From Pyramidobacter sp. C12-8 (GTDB lineage Bacteria; Synergistota; Synergistia; Synergistales; Dethiosulfovibrionaceae): 59,767 nt of DNA. A program made the position numbers and the translations under genes. Location: positions 1 through 59,767 of the forward strand of contig NZ_MUHX01000016.1 in the NCBI RefSeq assembly GCF_002007215.1, in the 5' to 3' direction. Shown piece after piece: positions 26,232 to 33,612 of this stretch. The notes beneath the pieces are model-generated. The model did no database searches. It saw nothing but the letters and a program-made list of their open reading frames with translations, and was not told the origin of the DNA. Within the stretch, counting starts at the first letter, position 1. Each line of letters starts with the position of its first letter.

Positions 26232-27020
26232 GTGTTTTACGGAAAACTGCCGATTTTGCTGCTGGCCGAGCTGGTGGAGCATCCGTCGGACGCGACGAAC
26301 GCGCGGATCGCGTCCTACATCCTCACGCACATGGGCGAGCTGCGCGATCTGTCGATCAAAGAGCTGGCCGCTGACTGCTACGTTTCGACCGCGTCGGTGT
26401 CGCGTTTCTGCCGCGACATCGGCCTGACTGACTTTGCCGATCTGCGCCGCCTCATCAACAACACGGACCTCAAGTTCGAGATCGCCTCGAACGCCCCTTC
26501 GCCTGCCGCGCAGAAGAAGGAATACATCGGCGCGGTCATCGACGCCATCGCGCTGGCGCGCGACAGTCTGGACATGAGGATGATCGAGCTGCTGGCGCGC
26601 GACATCGAAAAGTTCGATAAAATTTCGGTCTTCGGTCCGCTCAAGGCGGCGACCGCGGCGCTCAACCTGCAGACCAATCTGCTCATGCTCGGCAAGCTGG
26701 TCAACACCAGTCTGCGCTATTCAAAACAGATCGACTATCTGGAAAAAGCCGATGAGAACGACCTTGTGATCATCTTCAGCTATTCCGGCATCTACTTCGG
26801 CTACAAGTACAGTCAGAACCGTATCCATCCGAACATCAAGCGCCCGAAGATCTGGTTCGTCACGGGCAATCCGCTCGTGCGCGAAAACGATTACCTCGAC
26901 TGCGTGATCACGTTCAAATCGAAGCAGGATCAGGCGTCGCACCCGTATCAGCTGCAGATCGCCGCTGACCTGATCGCGCAGAGTTACGCGCATCTGAAGA
27001 ATTCCGCGCAAGCGAAATAG
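26232..27020 (+). CDS. RpiR/MurR-family transcriptional regulator
   Basis: The 262-residue protein has the N-terminal RpiR helix-turn-helix (about 1-75; SIKELAADCYVSTASVSRFCRDIGL) and a C-terminal SIS-like domain (about 105-240). The phosphosugar-binding loop is altered (FGPLKAATAALN), so the effector may not be a sugar phosphate. GTG 26232 follows a GAGGGGAG ribosome site. It lies before the DJ-1/SLC13 pair and after the amidohydrolase, all on the plus strand but with terminators between, so it is a separate unit that may regulate either. Confidence 0.87.
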   Translation: MFYGKLPILLLAELVEHPSDATNARIASYILTHMGELRDLSIKELAADCYVSTASVSRFCRDIGLTDFADLRRLINNTDLKFEIASNAPSPAAQKKEYIGAVIDAIALARDSLDMRMIELLARDIEKFDKISVFGPLKAATAALNLQTNLLMLGKLVNTSLRYSKQIDYLEKADENDLVIIFSYSGIYFGYKYSQNRIHPNIKRPKIWFVTGNPLVRENDYLDCVITFKSKQDQASHPYQLQIAADLIAQSYAHLKNSAQAK

Positions 27021-27043
27021 GCATTGGCCGAAAAAAAACGCGA

Positions 27044-27088
27044 AAACAGCCTCGAACAGGCAGGTAATCCTGTTCGAGGCTGTTTTTT
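27044..27088 (+). terminator. Rho-independent terminator
   Basis: A perfect 15-bp stem (ACAGCCTCGAACAGG and complement) is followed by T6, ending the RpiR-type regulator gene. Confidence 0.9.
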
Positions 27089-27173
27089 CGCTGTGTGCCC
27101 GCGTCCGCTCTGAATAGGCTTTTTCGCGGCGCGTTTTCATTTCCTGAAACGGTTTTCGTCATCGGTAAATTTA

Positions 27174-27202
27174 TTGAAATTCAAATTTTTGACCGCTATA
27201 CT
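27174..27202 (+). promoter_or_regulatory. Sigma70 promoter of the DJ-1/SLC13 unit
   Basis: TTGAAA (27174-27179) and TATACT (27197-27202) are separated by 17 nt, with the start codon of the next gene 38 nt downstream. Confidence 0.65.
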
Positions 27203-27239
27203 TTTCGCCAGAAAATATTGAAAAAGGAGGTCGTCGGCA

Positions 27240-27830
27240 ATGACGAAGAAGGTCTGCGTCATCCTCGCCAACAACTGCGAGGAAGGCGAAGTGAGCGAGA
27301 TCATCGACGTGATGCGCCGCGCCGGTTTCGACACCGACGGCGTGAGCATCGAGGGCGAGATCATCACGGGACAGCACAAAGTGCGCATCCTCGCCGACAA
27401 GGTGATGGGAGAGGACGTCGAGCCGTACAAGGATTACGACGCTCTGGTGCTCCCGGGCGGCTGGGGCGCGGCCGACACGATGAAGGCCGATAAGCGCGTG
27501 CTCGATCTTGTGAGATATTACGCGGGCGATCCGAACAAGTACATGTGCGCCATGTGCGCTGCGCCTGCCGTGCTGGCTGCCGCCGGCGTGAGCAGGGGCA
27601 AGACGCTCACGTCCTATCCCGGTCCCAAGATGGAGCCGCTTTTTACCGACGCCAATTACGTGACCGACACGGTGGCTTTTGACGACGACAGGCATTTGAT
27701 CACCAGCCGCGGTCCGGGCACCTCGCTGCCGTTTGCGTTTGCGATCGTCGACTCTCTGGGCGGAGATTCCGCCTTCATCAAGGGGCGTTTCCTCTACAAC
27801 GCGCTCAAGGACTGGCCTGACCGGGCATAA
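27240..27830 (+). CDS. DJ-1/PfpI-family protein
   Basis: The 196-residue protein has the DJ-1/PfpI flavodoxin-like fold: VCVILANNCEEGEVSEIIDVMRRAGF at the N-terminus with the conserved Glu, DALVLPGGWGA, and the nucleophile elbow MCAMCAAPAVLA with a reactive-type cysteine. ITSRGPGTSLPFAFAIVDSLGG closes the domain. Family members include glyoxalase III/deglycase, peptidase-like and chaperone proteins, so the function is not assigned. GGAGG precedes the start. It is followed after 55 nt by the SLC13-type carrier, probably co-transcribed. Confidence 0.85.
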   Translation: MTKKVCVILANNCEEGEVSEIIDVMRRAGFDTDGVSIEGEIITGQHKVRILADKVMGEDVEPYKDYDALVLPGGWGAADTMKADKRVLDLVRYYAGDPNKYMCAMCAAPAVLAAAGVSRGKTLTSYPGPKMEPLFTDANYVTDTVAFDDDRHLITSRGPGTSLPFAFAIVDSLGGDSAFIKGRFLYNALKDWPDRA

Positions 27831-27885
27831 GCGCTGTGTCGGATTTCAATCACATTCTTTAATATAGAAAGGATCTGTTTGTACA

Positions 27886-29169
27886 ATGACCGCACAAGTC
27901 GCAACGCTGCTGGCGATCCTTGCCGCCATGTCCGTTTCTTTCTTCGCCGAGCTGCTGCCCATCTCGTTCACGGCTCTGATGGTCCCCGTCGCCCTCCAGG
28001 CCACCGGCATCCTCAAGCCCGCTCAGGCGTGGGCCGGTTTCGCCAATACGACGATTATCACGTGGTACGGCCTGTTCATCATCGGCGGCGCGTTCGTCAA
28101 GACGACGTTTACCAACAAGATCAAGCACTTCGTCAACCGCAACGCGCAGGGCAGCTCCGTGCGCGTCACGCTGATGGTGCTGATCGCTTGCTCCGTGATC
28201 GGCATGATGACCAGCGCCGGCGGCACGATCGCTCTGCTCAGCCCTTTGCTTCTTGAGATCTGCAAGGATACCGGCATGGACCCGAAGAAGCTCTTCAAGC
28301 CCACGGCCGACGTGTGCAACTGGGCCTCGGTGCAGATGTTCCCGATCGGCGGCTCGATCGCTTATTTCATGTGGTTCAACTCCTACCTTGAGCAGACGGG
28401 CTCGCCGCTGCGCTACGGCTTGTTCGACTTTACGTTCATCAAGTTCCCGATGTGGCTGATCCTTGTCGCCTATTACCTGTTCACGAGCCGCGGACAGAAA
28501 CTGAAGAGCGAATCGGTGGCCGAAGTGGCCGAAGCGGCCAAGCCGGCACGCTATGCGCCCAAGGAAGAAAAGGTCATCGTCACGATCTTCTTTCTCAACG
28601 TCATCCTGATGGTCGTCGCCAGCATGACGAAGATCATCGCTTCTTACCTCGTCAGCCTGTTCTTCGCCGCCGTCATCATGGGCAAGGGCTACCTGACTGA
28701 GAAGGAAGCCTTCCAGTCGATCAGCTGGCAGACCGTGTTCCTCGTTGCCGGCACCCTGCCTCTGGCCACAGCGATCAACGTTTCCGGCACCAGCGAGTGG
28801 ATGGTTGGGCTCGTCCAGCAGATGTTCCCCTCGATGACCAATCCCGTCGTGCTCGCTACCGCGTTCGCCGTCATCTCGATGGTCGTCACGCAGTTCATGA
28901 GCAATCTGGCCGTGTGGGCCGTGTTCGGCCCCATCGCCGCCTCGATGGCCGTGTCGCTGGGCATGGATCCTCGCCTCGTGCTCGCCGGCGTCGGCGTCGG
29001 TTCGATCATCTGCTTCGCCACGCCCATGGCCGCGCCTGCTCCCGCTTATGCCTATTCGGCGGCGGGCTTCAAGATGAAGGAGTACATCAAGATGGGCTGG
29101 TTCCCTTGCGTGCTCATGACCGTCGTCTTCGTCCTCTGGGCGCCGCTCGTCCTCAACTGGCTGTACTAA
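27886..29169 (+). CDS. SLC13/DASS-type anion:sodium symporter
   Basis: The 427-residue protein has about 11 hydrophobic segments and the layout of the divalent anion/Na+ symporter (DASS, ion-transporter superfamily) proteins. Landmarks are MTSAGGTIALLSPLLLEI and, in the second half, TQFMSNLAVWAVFGPIAASMA followed by TPMAAPAPAYAYSAAGF. The two serine/asparagine-containing hairpins correspond to SNT-like substrate sites, here in modified form. Likely substrates are citrate, succinate or related carboxylates, consistent with the island upstream. The substrate remains an inference. Confidence 0.82.
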   Translation: MTAQVATLLAILAAMSVSFFAELLPISFTALMVPVALQATGILKPAQAWAGFANTTIITWYGLFIIGGAFVKTTFTNKIKHFVNRNAQGSSVRVTLMVLIACSVIGMMTSAGGTIALLSPLLLEICKDTGMDPKKLFKPTADVCNWASVQMFPIGGSIAYFMWFNSYLEQTGSPLRYGLFDFTFIKFPMWLILVAYYLFTSRGQKLKSESVAEVAEAAKPARYAPKEEKVIVTIFFLNVILMVVASMTKIIASYLVSLFFAAVIMGKGYLTEKEAFQSISWQTVFLVAGTLPLATAINVSGTSEWMVGLVQQMFPSMTNPVVLATAFAVISMVVTQFMSNLAVWAVFGPIAASMAVSLGMDPRLVLAGVGVGSIICFATPMAAPAPAYAYSAAGFKMKEYIKMGWFPCVLMTVVFVLWAPLVLNWLY

Positions 29170-29200
29170 AAGGCACGCACAGTCATTCCCCTCATACACG

Positions 29201-29240
29201 CGTCCCGGTCTTTCCTGTTGCGAAAGGCCGGGGCGTTTTT
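29201..29240 (+). terminator. Rho-independent terminator
   Basis: CGTCCCGGTCTTTC pairs with GAAAGGCCGGGGCG (two G-U pairs) and a T5 run follows. It ends the DJ-1/SLC13 unit. Confidence 0.8.
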
Positions 29241-29926
29241 ATTGACGGGCGGGCATGATTATAGCGGGGCAAAACCGGTTAGAGGACAGGGGACGACTCG
29301 GACGCAACCTTTCGGCGCAGTTGTGGGAAATAAAAAATACTCACGAAGGTCGCTTGAAAAACTGACGCGAGCCACCCGAATTTTTGCGGAAAAAGGAGCG
29401 CCTGGCGGCTGATATGTCCCCGGGATGCTGGTCACATTGATTGCTGGGAAACATTTTTTATGCTCGCTGTGCCACGGGCGAAAGTAATACTATTTCTTAA
29501 TTAAAAGGCCGAACGCAAGGGGGCTGCGGGGGAGTTCAGTCGCTTGGACATACTCGACCACTACGCGGTCTGCACAGCTCGCTTTGTGAATCTCCCCCGC
29601 ACCCCCCGGAAAACTATGTTAATACTTTCTATCAAGAATTAGTATAAGATCGTGGCCGGCGAGAGTATGGCGGCGCCGCGACAGACGCGGCGCTGTTTTG
29701 TCAAAAAGAGAAATCTGCTTGACAATTTATTAGTTTTATTCTCGTGTTGTCAGTTTCCATGGCTAATGAAATGAGGTAAAATGGAACAGAAGCAGGACTT
29801 TAAGGATTTTCATGGCGCTGGATAAATGAGACAGTGGAAAATCAAAAAATTATGTGTTAAAATAAGCGCCCGTAAAAATCGCTGCACGAGGCTTGCGCCT
29901 TAAAAATTCTGAAGCGCTGGAAGGGA
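29241..29926. other. Non-coding region before the MarR gene
   Basis: This 686-nt stretch has no supported gene. It contains the structured repeat copy A (29487-29645). A TTGACA box (29719-29724) and an AT-rich part up to the MarR start could hold promoters, but no confident -10 partner was found. Confidence 0.5.
29487..29645 (+). repeat. Structured repeat with terminal inverted repeats, copy A
   Basis: The 159-bp element begins ATACTATTTCTTAATT and ends AAGAATTAGTAT, forming terminal inverted repeats. Inside, 29519-29534 pairs with 29592-29607 (15 of 16). Its left arm (AAGGCCGAACGCAAGGGG) matches the left arm of copy B at 39591-39750, but the core (29535-29591) matches copy B only in reverse complement. 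A non-autonomous MITE-like or structured RNA element is inferred. Confidence 0.75.
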
Positions 29927-30364
29927 ATGGATATGGAAATGATGAGTGATGAAGCACTGGAGAAGATGACATCGACCCTCGTGGAGTTCTGCGAGAGGTT
30001 TTACGGCTGGGAGGCGTCGGTGGCGAAGCTGGGGCGGCTGTCCGCGCCGCAGCTGCGTACGATCTGCGTGATCGGGCGCAATGAAGACATCCGCATGAAG
30101 GACATCGCCGACCGCATGGAGCTGACCACGGGAACGGTGACCGTGATGATCGACCGCCTTCAGGTCATGGGACTTGTGGAACGCTGCCGGAACGAAAACG
30201 ACCGCCGTTCTTACAAGATTCTCCTTTCCGAAAGAGGGCGCGCTTATTACGAGGAACACCGCAAGCGCCAGAAAGAGCTCGTCCGCAAGTTGGCTCTGAA
30301 AATTTCCGACAGCGATCGCGAGGTGTGCGAGCGCGTGCTCGAGAACTTCATGCATAGCATCTGA
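29927..30364 (+). CDS. MarR-family transcriptional regulator
   Basis: The 145-residue protein has the MarR winged helix: LSAPQLRTICVIG, DIRMKDIADRMELTTGTVTVMIDRLQVMGLVER as helix-turn-helix (about 56-88) and NENDRRSYKILLSERG as the wing. ATG 29927 or ATG 29933 (AAGGGA 6 nt upstream) may start it. It is transcribed in the same direction as the hydrogenase operon but separated from it by a terminator. It may sense a small aromatic or redox signal; the target is unknown. Confidence 0.88.
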   Translation: MDMEMMSDEALEKMTSTLVEFCERFYGWEASVAKLGRLSAPQLRTICVIGRNEDIRMKDIADRMELTTGTVTVMIDRLQVMGLVERCRNENDRRSYKILLSERGRAYYEEHRKRQKELVRKLALKISDSDREVCERVLENFMHSI

Positions 30365-30407
30365 TCGTCGACGAATCGTTCGATTTCGGCGGTTCGCCAA
30401 AAGAAAG

Positions 30408-30449
30408 GTGGAAGCGGCTTTCGTCCTGCAAGCCGCTTCCACTTTTTCT
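30408..30449 (+). terminator. Rho-independent terminator
   Basis: A perfect 13-bp stem (GTGGAAGCGGCTT, 30408-30420, with 30430-30442) is followed by TTTTT. It ends the MarR gene. Confidence 0.9.
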
Positions 30450-30761
30450 TGTCCGAGGCCCCGGAGCGGACAGAAAATTCTGACGGCGGCGGAAAATATG
30501 GCGCCTGGATTTTTACCGTCCGAGACGGGCGCGGGTGGATTCCCGGAGATGAAGGGCACGAATGAATGGCATCATGCTATGATCTGCAAAAATTTCATCA
30601 TATCTGCGAGTATCTTGAGGAACCATACTGAGAAATGACGGACAAAAAAAGAGTATTGTACAAAAATTGTATTTTTATTCGCGAAGCTCTGCACAATGTA
30701 AATTTTATCGTATAATGAATAAGTAATTCTGTTTTTTTCTGTTCAAAGTGTGGTGAGTTGG
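30450..30761. promoter_or_regulatory. Leader region of the hydrogenase locus
   Basis: No gene is supported in these 312 nt. The AT-rich second half has a perfect TATAAT (30711-30716) about 50 nt before the zinc-ribbon start. The matching -35 region is poor, so a promoter here is likely but may need an activator. Confidence 0.45.
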
Positions 30762-30929
30762 GTGAGATGTCCTTACTGCGGCTCAAAAGAAATAAGAGAT
30801 GTCATCTATGGTTATCTGCCCTTTGACATGGCGCGGAAGAAGGAAGAGGGAAAAATCGTTTATGGCGGGCTCTTTATGCCGGAAGGCGCCGCAAGTTACC
30901 AGTGCGCTCGTTGCGGCAAGCGTTGGTGA
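30762..30929 (+). CDS. Small zinc-ribbon protein (55 residues)
   Basis: A short frame from GTG 30762 encodes VRCPYCGSKEIRDVIYGYLP at the start and ends in CARCGKRW. Two CxxC knuckles about 40 residues apart make a classic zinc ribbon. An in-frame GTG three codons earlier is an alternative start. It lies directly downstream of a TATAAT box and 119 nt before the first hydrogenase-complex gene. No family name can be given; it may be a hypothetical zinc-ribbon of the rubredoxin-like or regulator type. Confidence 0.6.
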   Translation: MRCPYCGSKEIRDVIYGYLPFDMARKKEEGKIVYGGLFMPEGAASYQCARCGKRW

Positions 30930-31048
30930 GTGACGGTACGGATCGGACCGTGGGTATTTTTGAAAGGGCGCACGTCGCTGCGTTTTTTCTGGAAAGCCGG
31001 CCGGCATGCGCCGGCACGTTGATTTTGGCTGGAGGGGGGAACAGGGAT

Positions 31049-31537
31049 TTGTTTGTCTTTGTGCTTACGTTTATCACCTATCTGCTTCTTTCCTGGTCAG
31101 GGGAGGCGCTGCCCGCTTATGAGTACGCGATCGCGCTGCTGGTGGCGGCGATCCTGTACCTGTCGCTGGGACGGAAGAACCGTTCACGGCGCTACGGCTG
31201 GGAAGGCCTGAGCCCGAAACGCTGGGGGCTGTTCATCTGTTATTTCTTCGGGCCGTTCCTTTGGGCCTTGATCAGGGCAAATATCGACGTGGCGCTGCGG
31301 ATCGTCACGGGACGGGTGAAGCCCGGCATCGTCAAGGTCTCTTCGGGACTGAAAAGCGGGCTGGGGCAGACGGTGCTGGCCGATTCGATCACGCTGACGC
31401 CGGGGACCATGACGGTGGATATCGATCCTGAAAACGGCGATCTGTACGTCCATTGGATCAACGTGACCGACGTGCGCCCGACGGAGGAAATGATCTACGG
31501 CAGCTTTGGCGCCTGGGCGAGGAGGCTGACTCAATGA
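31049..31537 (+). CDS. mbhA: Mbh hydrogenase subunit A (MnhE/MrpE-like)
   Basis: The 162-residue protein matches MrpE/MnhE: two N-terminal membrane helices, then GLFICYFFGPFLWALIRANIDVALRIV and the soluble part KSGLGQTVLADSITLTPGTMTVDI, which is the family signature. TTG 31049 is chosen for its GGAGGGGGGA 8 nt upstream; the longer frame from 30902 overlaps the zinc-ribbon gene. It is the first of fourteen genes in the archaeal Mbh order and part of the ion-translocating module. Confidence 0.85.
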   Translation: MFVFVLTFITYLLLSWSGEALPAYEYAIALLVAAILYLSLGRKNRSRRYGWEGLSPKRWGLFICYFFGPFLWALIRANIDVALRIVTGRVKPGIVKVSSGLKSGLGQTVLADSITLTPGTMTVDIDPENGDLYVHWINVTDVRPTEEMIYGSFGAWARRLTQ

Positions 31538-31806
31538 CGTTTGCGCGTTCGCTCTTTGGTTTTGCGGCCGCGGTTCTCGGCGTGCTGGCCTTCGGCTCGG
31601 TGGCGCGCATCGTCTGGGGGCCGACGGACGCCGACCGCGCCGTAGCTCTGGATACCATGAATTCGCTGGTCATTGCGATCATGATCCTGCTGGCGGCCGC
31701 TTACGATTCGGTGCTCCTGGTGGACCTGTCCATCGTGTACGGCGGGCTGTCCTTCGTGGCGACCATGTTCCTGGCCCGTTATATCGAGAGGAGGAGCCGC
31801 TCATGA
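31534..31806 (+). CDS. mbhB: Mbh hydrogenase subunit B (MnhF/MrpF-like)
   Basis: The 90-residue protein has three membrane helices and the MrpF pattern: VARIVWGPTDADRAVALDTMNSLV and DLSIVYGGLSFVATMFLARY. ATG 31534 overlaps the mbhA stop (ATGA), pointing to coupled translation. It is a small subunit of the Mrp-like antiporter module. Confidence 0.85.
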   Translation: MTFARSLFGFAAAVLGVLAFGSVARIVWGPTDADRAVALDTMNSLVIAIMILLAAAYDSVLLVDLSIVYGGLSFVATMFLARYIERRSRS

Positions 31807-32216
31807 GCTGGATCATGTACGTGCTGATCGTTCCTTTCGCGTTTCTCGGCATGCTGGTCAACTCTCTCGGCGTGATCTCGCTGTACCGTTTCAAGGACGT
31901 CTACATGCGCATGCACGGCGCCACCAAGTGCAGCACGCTGGGGACGATTTTCTGCGCGGCGGCGGTGATCGTCTACTGCGCAGCGAGGATCGTCGCCGGC
32001 GGCGAGCTGCGGTTTGCCGTGCTGATCATTCATATCGTTATGGCGCTGTTCGGGCTGCTGATCGGCAATTCGACGAGCGCTCACGTGCTTTCGCGCGCGG
32101 CCTACCGTTCCGGCATCAAACCCCGGTTTGCCGTGGTGGACGAATTCGACGGCTTCTGCAAAAAAGAGCTTGAAGAGGAAGCCGCCGAGCTGGCGCAGGA
32201 AAAGGAGCGTGAGTAA
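31803..32216 (+). CDS. mbhC: Mbh hydrogenase subunit C (MnhG/MrpG-like)
   Basis: The 137-residue protein has three membrane helices and the MrpG signature LGVISLYRFKDVYMRMHGATKCSTLGT. A charged C-terminal tail of about 35 residues (KKELEEEAAELAQEKERE) is longer than in many MrpG proteins. It overlaps mbhB by 4 nt. It belongs to the sodium/proton antiporter part of the complex. Confidence 0.87.
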   Translation: MSWIMYVLIVPFAFLGMLVNSLGVISLYRFKDVYMRMHGATKCSTLGTIFCAAAVIVYCAARIVAGGELRFAVLIIHIVMALFGLLIGNSTSAHVLSRAAYRSGIKPRFAVVDEFDGFCKKELEEEAAELAQEKERE

Positions 32217-32218
32217 GC

Positions 32219-32479
32219 GTGGACTGGCTACATTTTATAGTTCTGATCCTTTTGCTGGTTTCCGGCTTTTTCACGGTCTGGTTCCGCGACCTGCTTTGCT
32301 CGGTGATCTGTGCCGGGGCCTTCAGTCTGCTGCTGGCGCTTGAGTTTTACATCCTTCAGGCGCCCGACGTGGCGATCGCTCAGGCGGGCATCGGCGCGGC
32401 CCTCGACACGGCGATCTTCATCATCGCCCTGACGGGCATCGGTTACGTGCATCGCGGAAACGGAGGCGGACGCCGATGA
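32219..32479 (+). CDS. mbhD: Mbh hydrogenase subunit D (MrpA C-terminal domain-like, DUF4040)
   Basis: The 86-residue protein corresponds to the DUF4040 piece of MrpA: three helices with FYILQAPDVAIAQAGIGAALDTAIFIIAL, the segment shared by MbhD and MrpA C-termini. GTG 32219 follows mbhC by 2 nt. In Mbh complexes MrpA is split in this way into MbhD and MbhE. Confidence 0.85.
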   Translation: MDWLHFIVLILLLVSGFFTVWFRDLLCSVICAGAFSLLLALEFYILQAPDVAIAQAGIGAALDTAIFIIALTGIGYVHRGNGGGRR

Positions 32480-32760
32480 AATCCGTGCGGATTCTTTTCG
32501 TCATTGCGGCCATTGTGATGGGCGGCGCGCTGATGGGCGCGGTTTCGTCGCTGCATCCTTTCGGCGTGCCTTCGGCTGAAGGACGCGCGGTGGACGAACA
32601 CTATCTGGACCGCGCCGGCGCGGACCTGTCGTGCGAAAACGTGGTCACGTCCATCGTCTTCGACTACCGCGGTTTCGACACGATCGGCGAGTCGACGGTG
32701 TTGTTTGCGGCGCTTCTCTCGGTGATGATGCTGTTCCGCAAGGGGGGCAGAAAACAATGA
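32476..32760 (+). CDS. mbhE: Mbh hydrogenase subunit E (MrpA C-terminal/MrpB-like)
   Basis: The 94-residue protein has an N-terminal helix, a short extracytoplasmic stretch (DEHYLDRAGADLSCENVVTSIVFDYRGFDTIGE) and a C-terminal helix. The ENVVTSIVFDYRGFDTIGE motif is diagnostic for MbhE and the matching part of MrpA. It overlaps mbhD by 4 nt. It is an antiporter-module membrane subunit. Confidence 0.85.
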   Translation: MKSVRILFVIAAIVMGGALMGAVSSLHPFGVPSAEGRAVDEHYLDRAGADLSCENVVTSIVFDYRGFDTIGESTVLFAALLSVMMLFRKGGRKQ

Positions 32761-33272
32761 AGAGCAGGAGCATGCGCCCGCTTTCCGTGATCGCGCGCAC
32801 GGCCTGCGACATGTACGCGTGGTTCATGGTGGCTTTCGGCGCCTATGTGATCGTCCACGGCGACATCACGCCCGGCGGCGGCTTCCAGGGCGGCGCGATC
32901 TGCGCGACGTTCCTGGCGCTGATGCTGGTCACCCAGGGCAGCTCTTACGTCTCGGCGTGGCTGAACGAGAATTTTTACAAAGTCTGCCTGTTCCTGGGGC
33001 TGTTCATGTTCATCGGTTTCGGCCTGATGGGATTGGGCTGGGCGATGGACGGCACGATGATGCTGAACTGGGCTGCGGTAGCTCACGACCGACTGGCGGC
33101 GGTAAAGCCCTGGTGGCCGCCTTCCGGCACGGTCGCGCTGATGGATATCGCCGTCGGCATCGAAGTCGCCGGCGGACTGAGCCTGATTCTGATGACGATG
33201 TTCCGGGCCATTCGTCTGGGCACGGTTCAGGAGGACGGCATGGGAAAGGAGACTGGTCATGATCAGCGCTAA
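32757..33272 (+). CDS. mbhF: Mbh hydrogenase subunit F (MnhB/MrpB-like)
   Basis: The 171-residue protein has four helices and the MrpB signature HGDITPGGGFQGGAICATFLAL (about 35-55). ATG 32757 overlaps the mbhE stop. It extends to an acidic/basic tail (EDGMGKETGHDQR) that overlaps mbhG by 14 nt. It is an antiporter-module subunit. Confidence 0.87.
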   Translation: MKSRSMRPLSVIARTACDMYAWFMVAFGAYVIVHGDITPGGGFQGGAICATFLALMLVTQGSSYVSAWLNENFYKVCLFLGLFMFIGFGLMGLGWAMDGTMMLNWAAVAHDRLAAVKPWWPPSGTVALMDIAVGIEVAGGLSLILMTMFRAIRLGTVQEDGMGKETGHDQR

Positions 33273-33612
33273 TCTGCCTTATTTCGTGGTGGCCGTGCTT
33301 TTCTTGATCGGCCTTCTCGGCGTCCTGCTGGAGACGAACATGATCAAGATCGGCATTGCCATCGACGTGATGGAATCGGCTGCCAACATGTTCCTGATCG
33401 TGCTGGGGTACCGCGAGGGCGGTTATATCCCGGTCAAGTTCCTGATGCCGGCCGGCACGGAGAACTTTGTGCTGCCTACGCCTCAGGCGCTGACGCTGAC
33501 GGCCATCGTCATCGCGCTGGCGACGTCGGCGCTGATGCTGTCGCTGATCGTCATGCTGTATCGCCATTACGGCACGCTTGACGTGCGCGAGATCAGGAGG
33601 CTGAGAGGATGA
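33259..33612 (+). CDS. mbhG: Mbh hydrogenase subunit G (MnhC/MrpC, NuoK-like)
   Basis: The 117-residue, three-helix protein matches MrpC/NuoK: GVLLETNMIKIGIAIDVMESAANMFLIVLGY and PTPQALTLTAIVIALATSALMLSL. The glutamate in MIKIGIAIDVME lies where NuoK carries its conserved membrane-embedded acid. It overlaps both neighbours by a few nucleotides. Confidence 0.88.
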   Translation: MISANLPYFVVAVLFLIGLLGVLLETNMIKIGIAIDVMESAANMFLIVLGYREGGYIPVKFLMPAGTENFVLPTPQALTLTAIVIALATSALMLSLIVMLYRHYGTLDVREIRRLRG

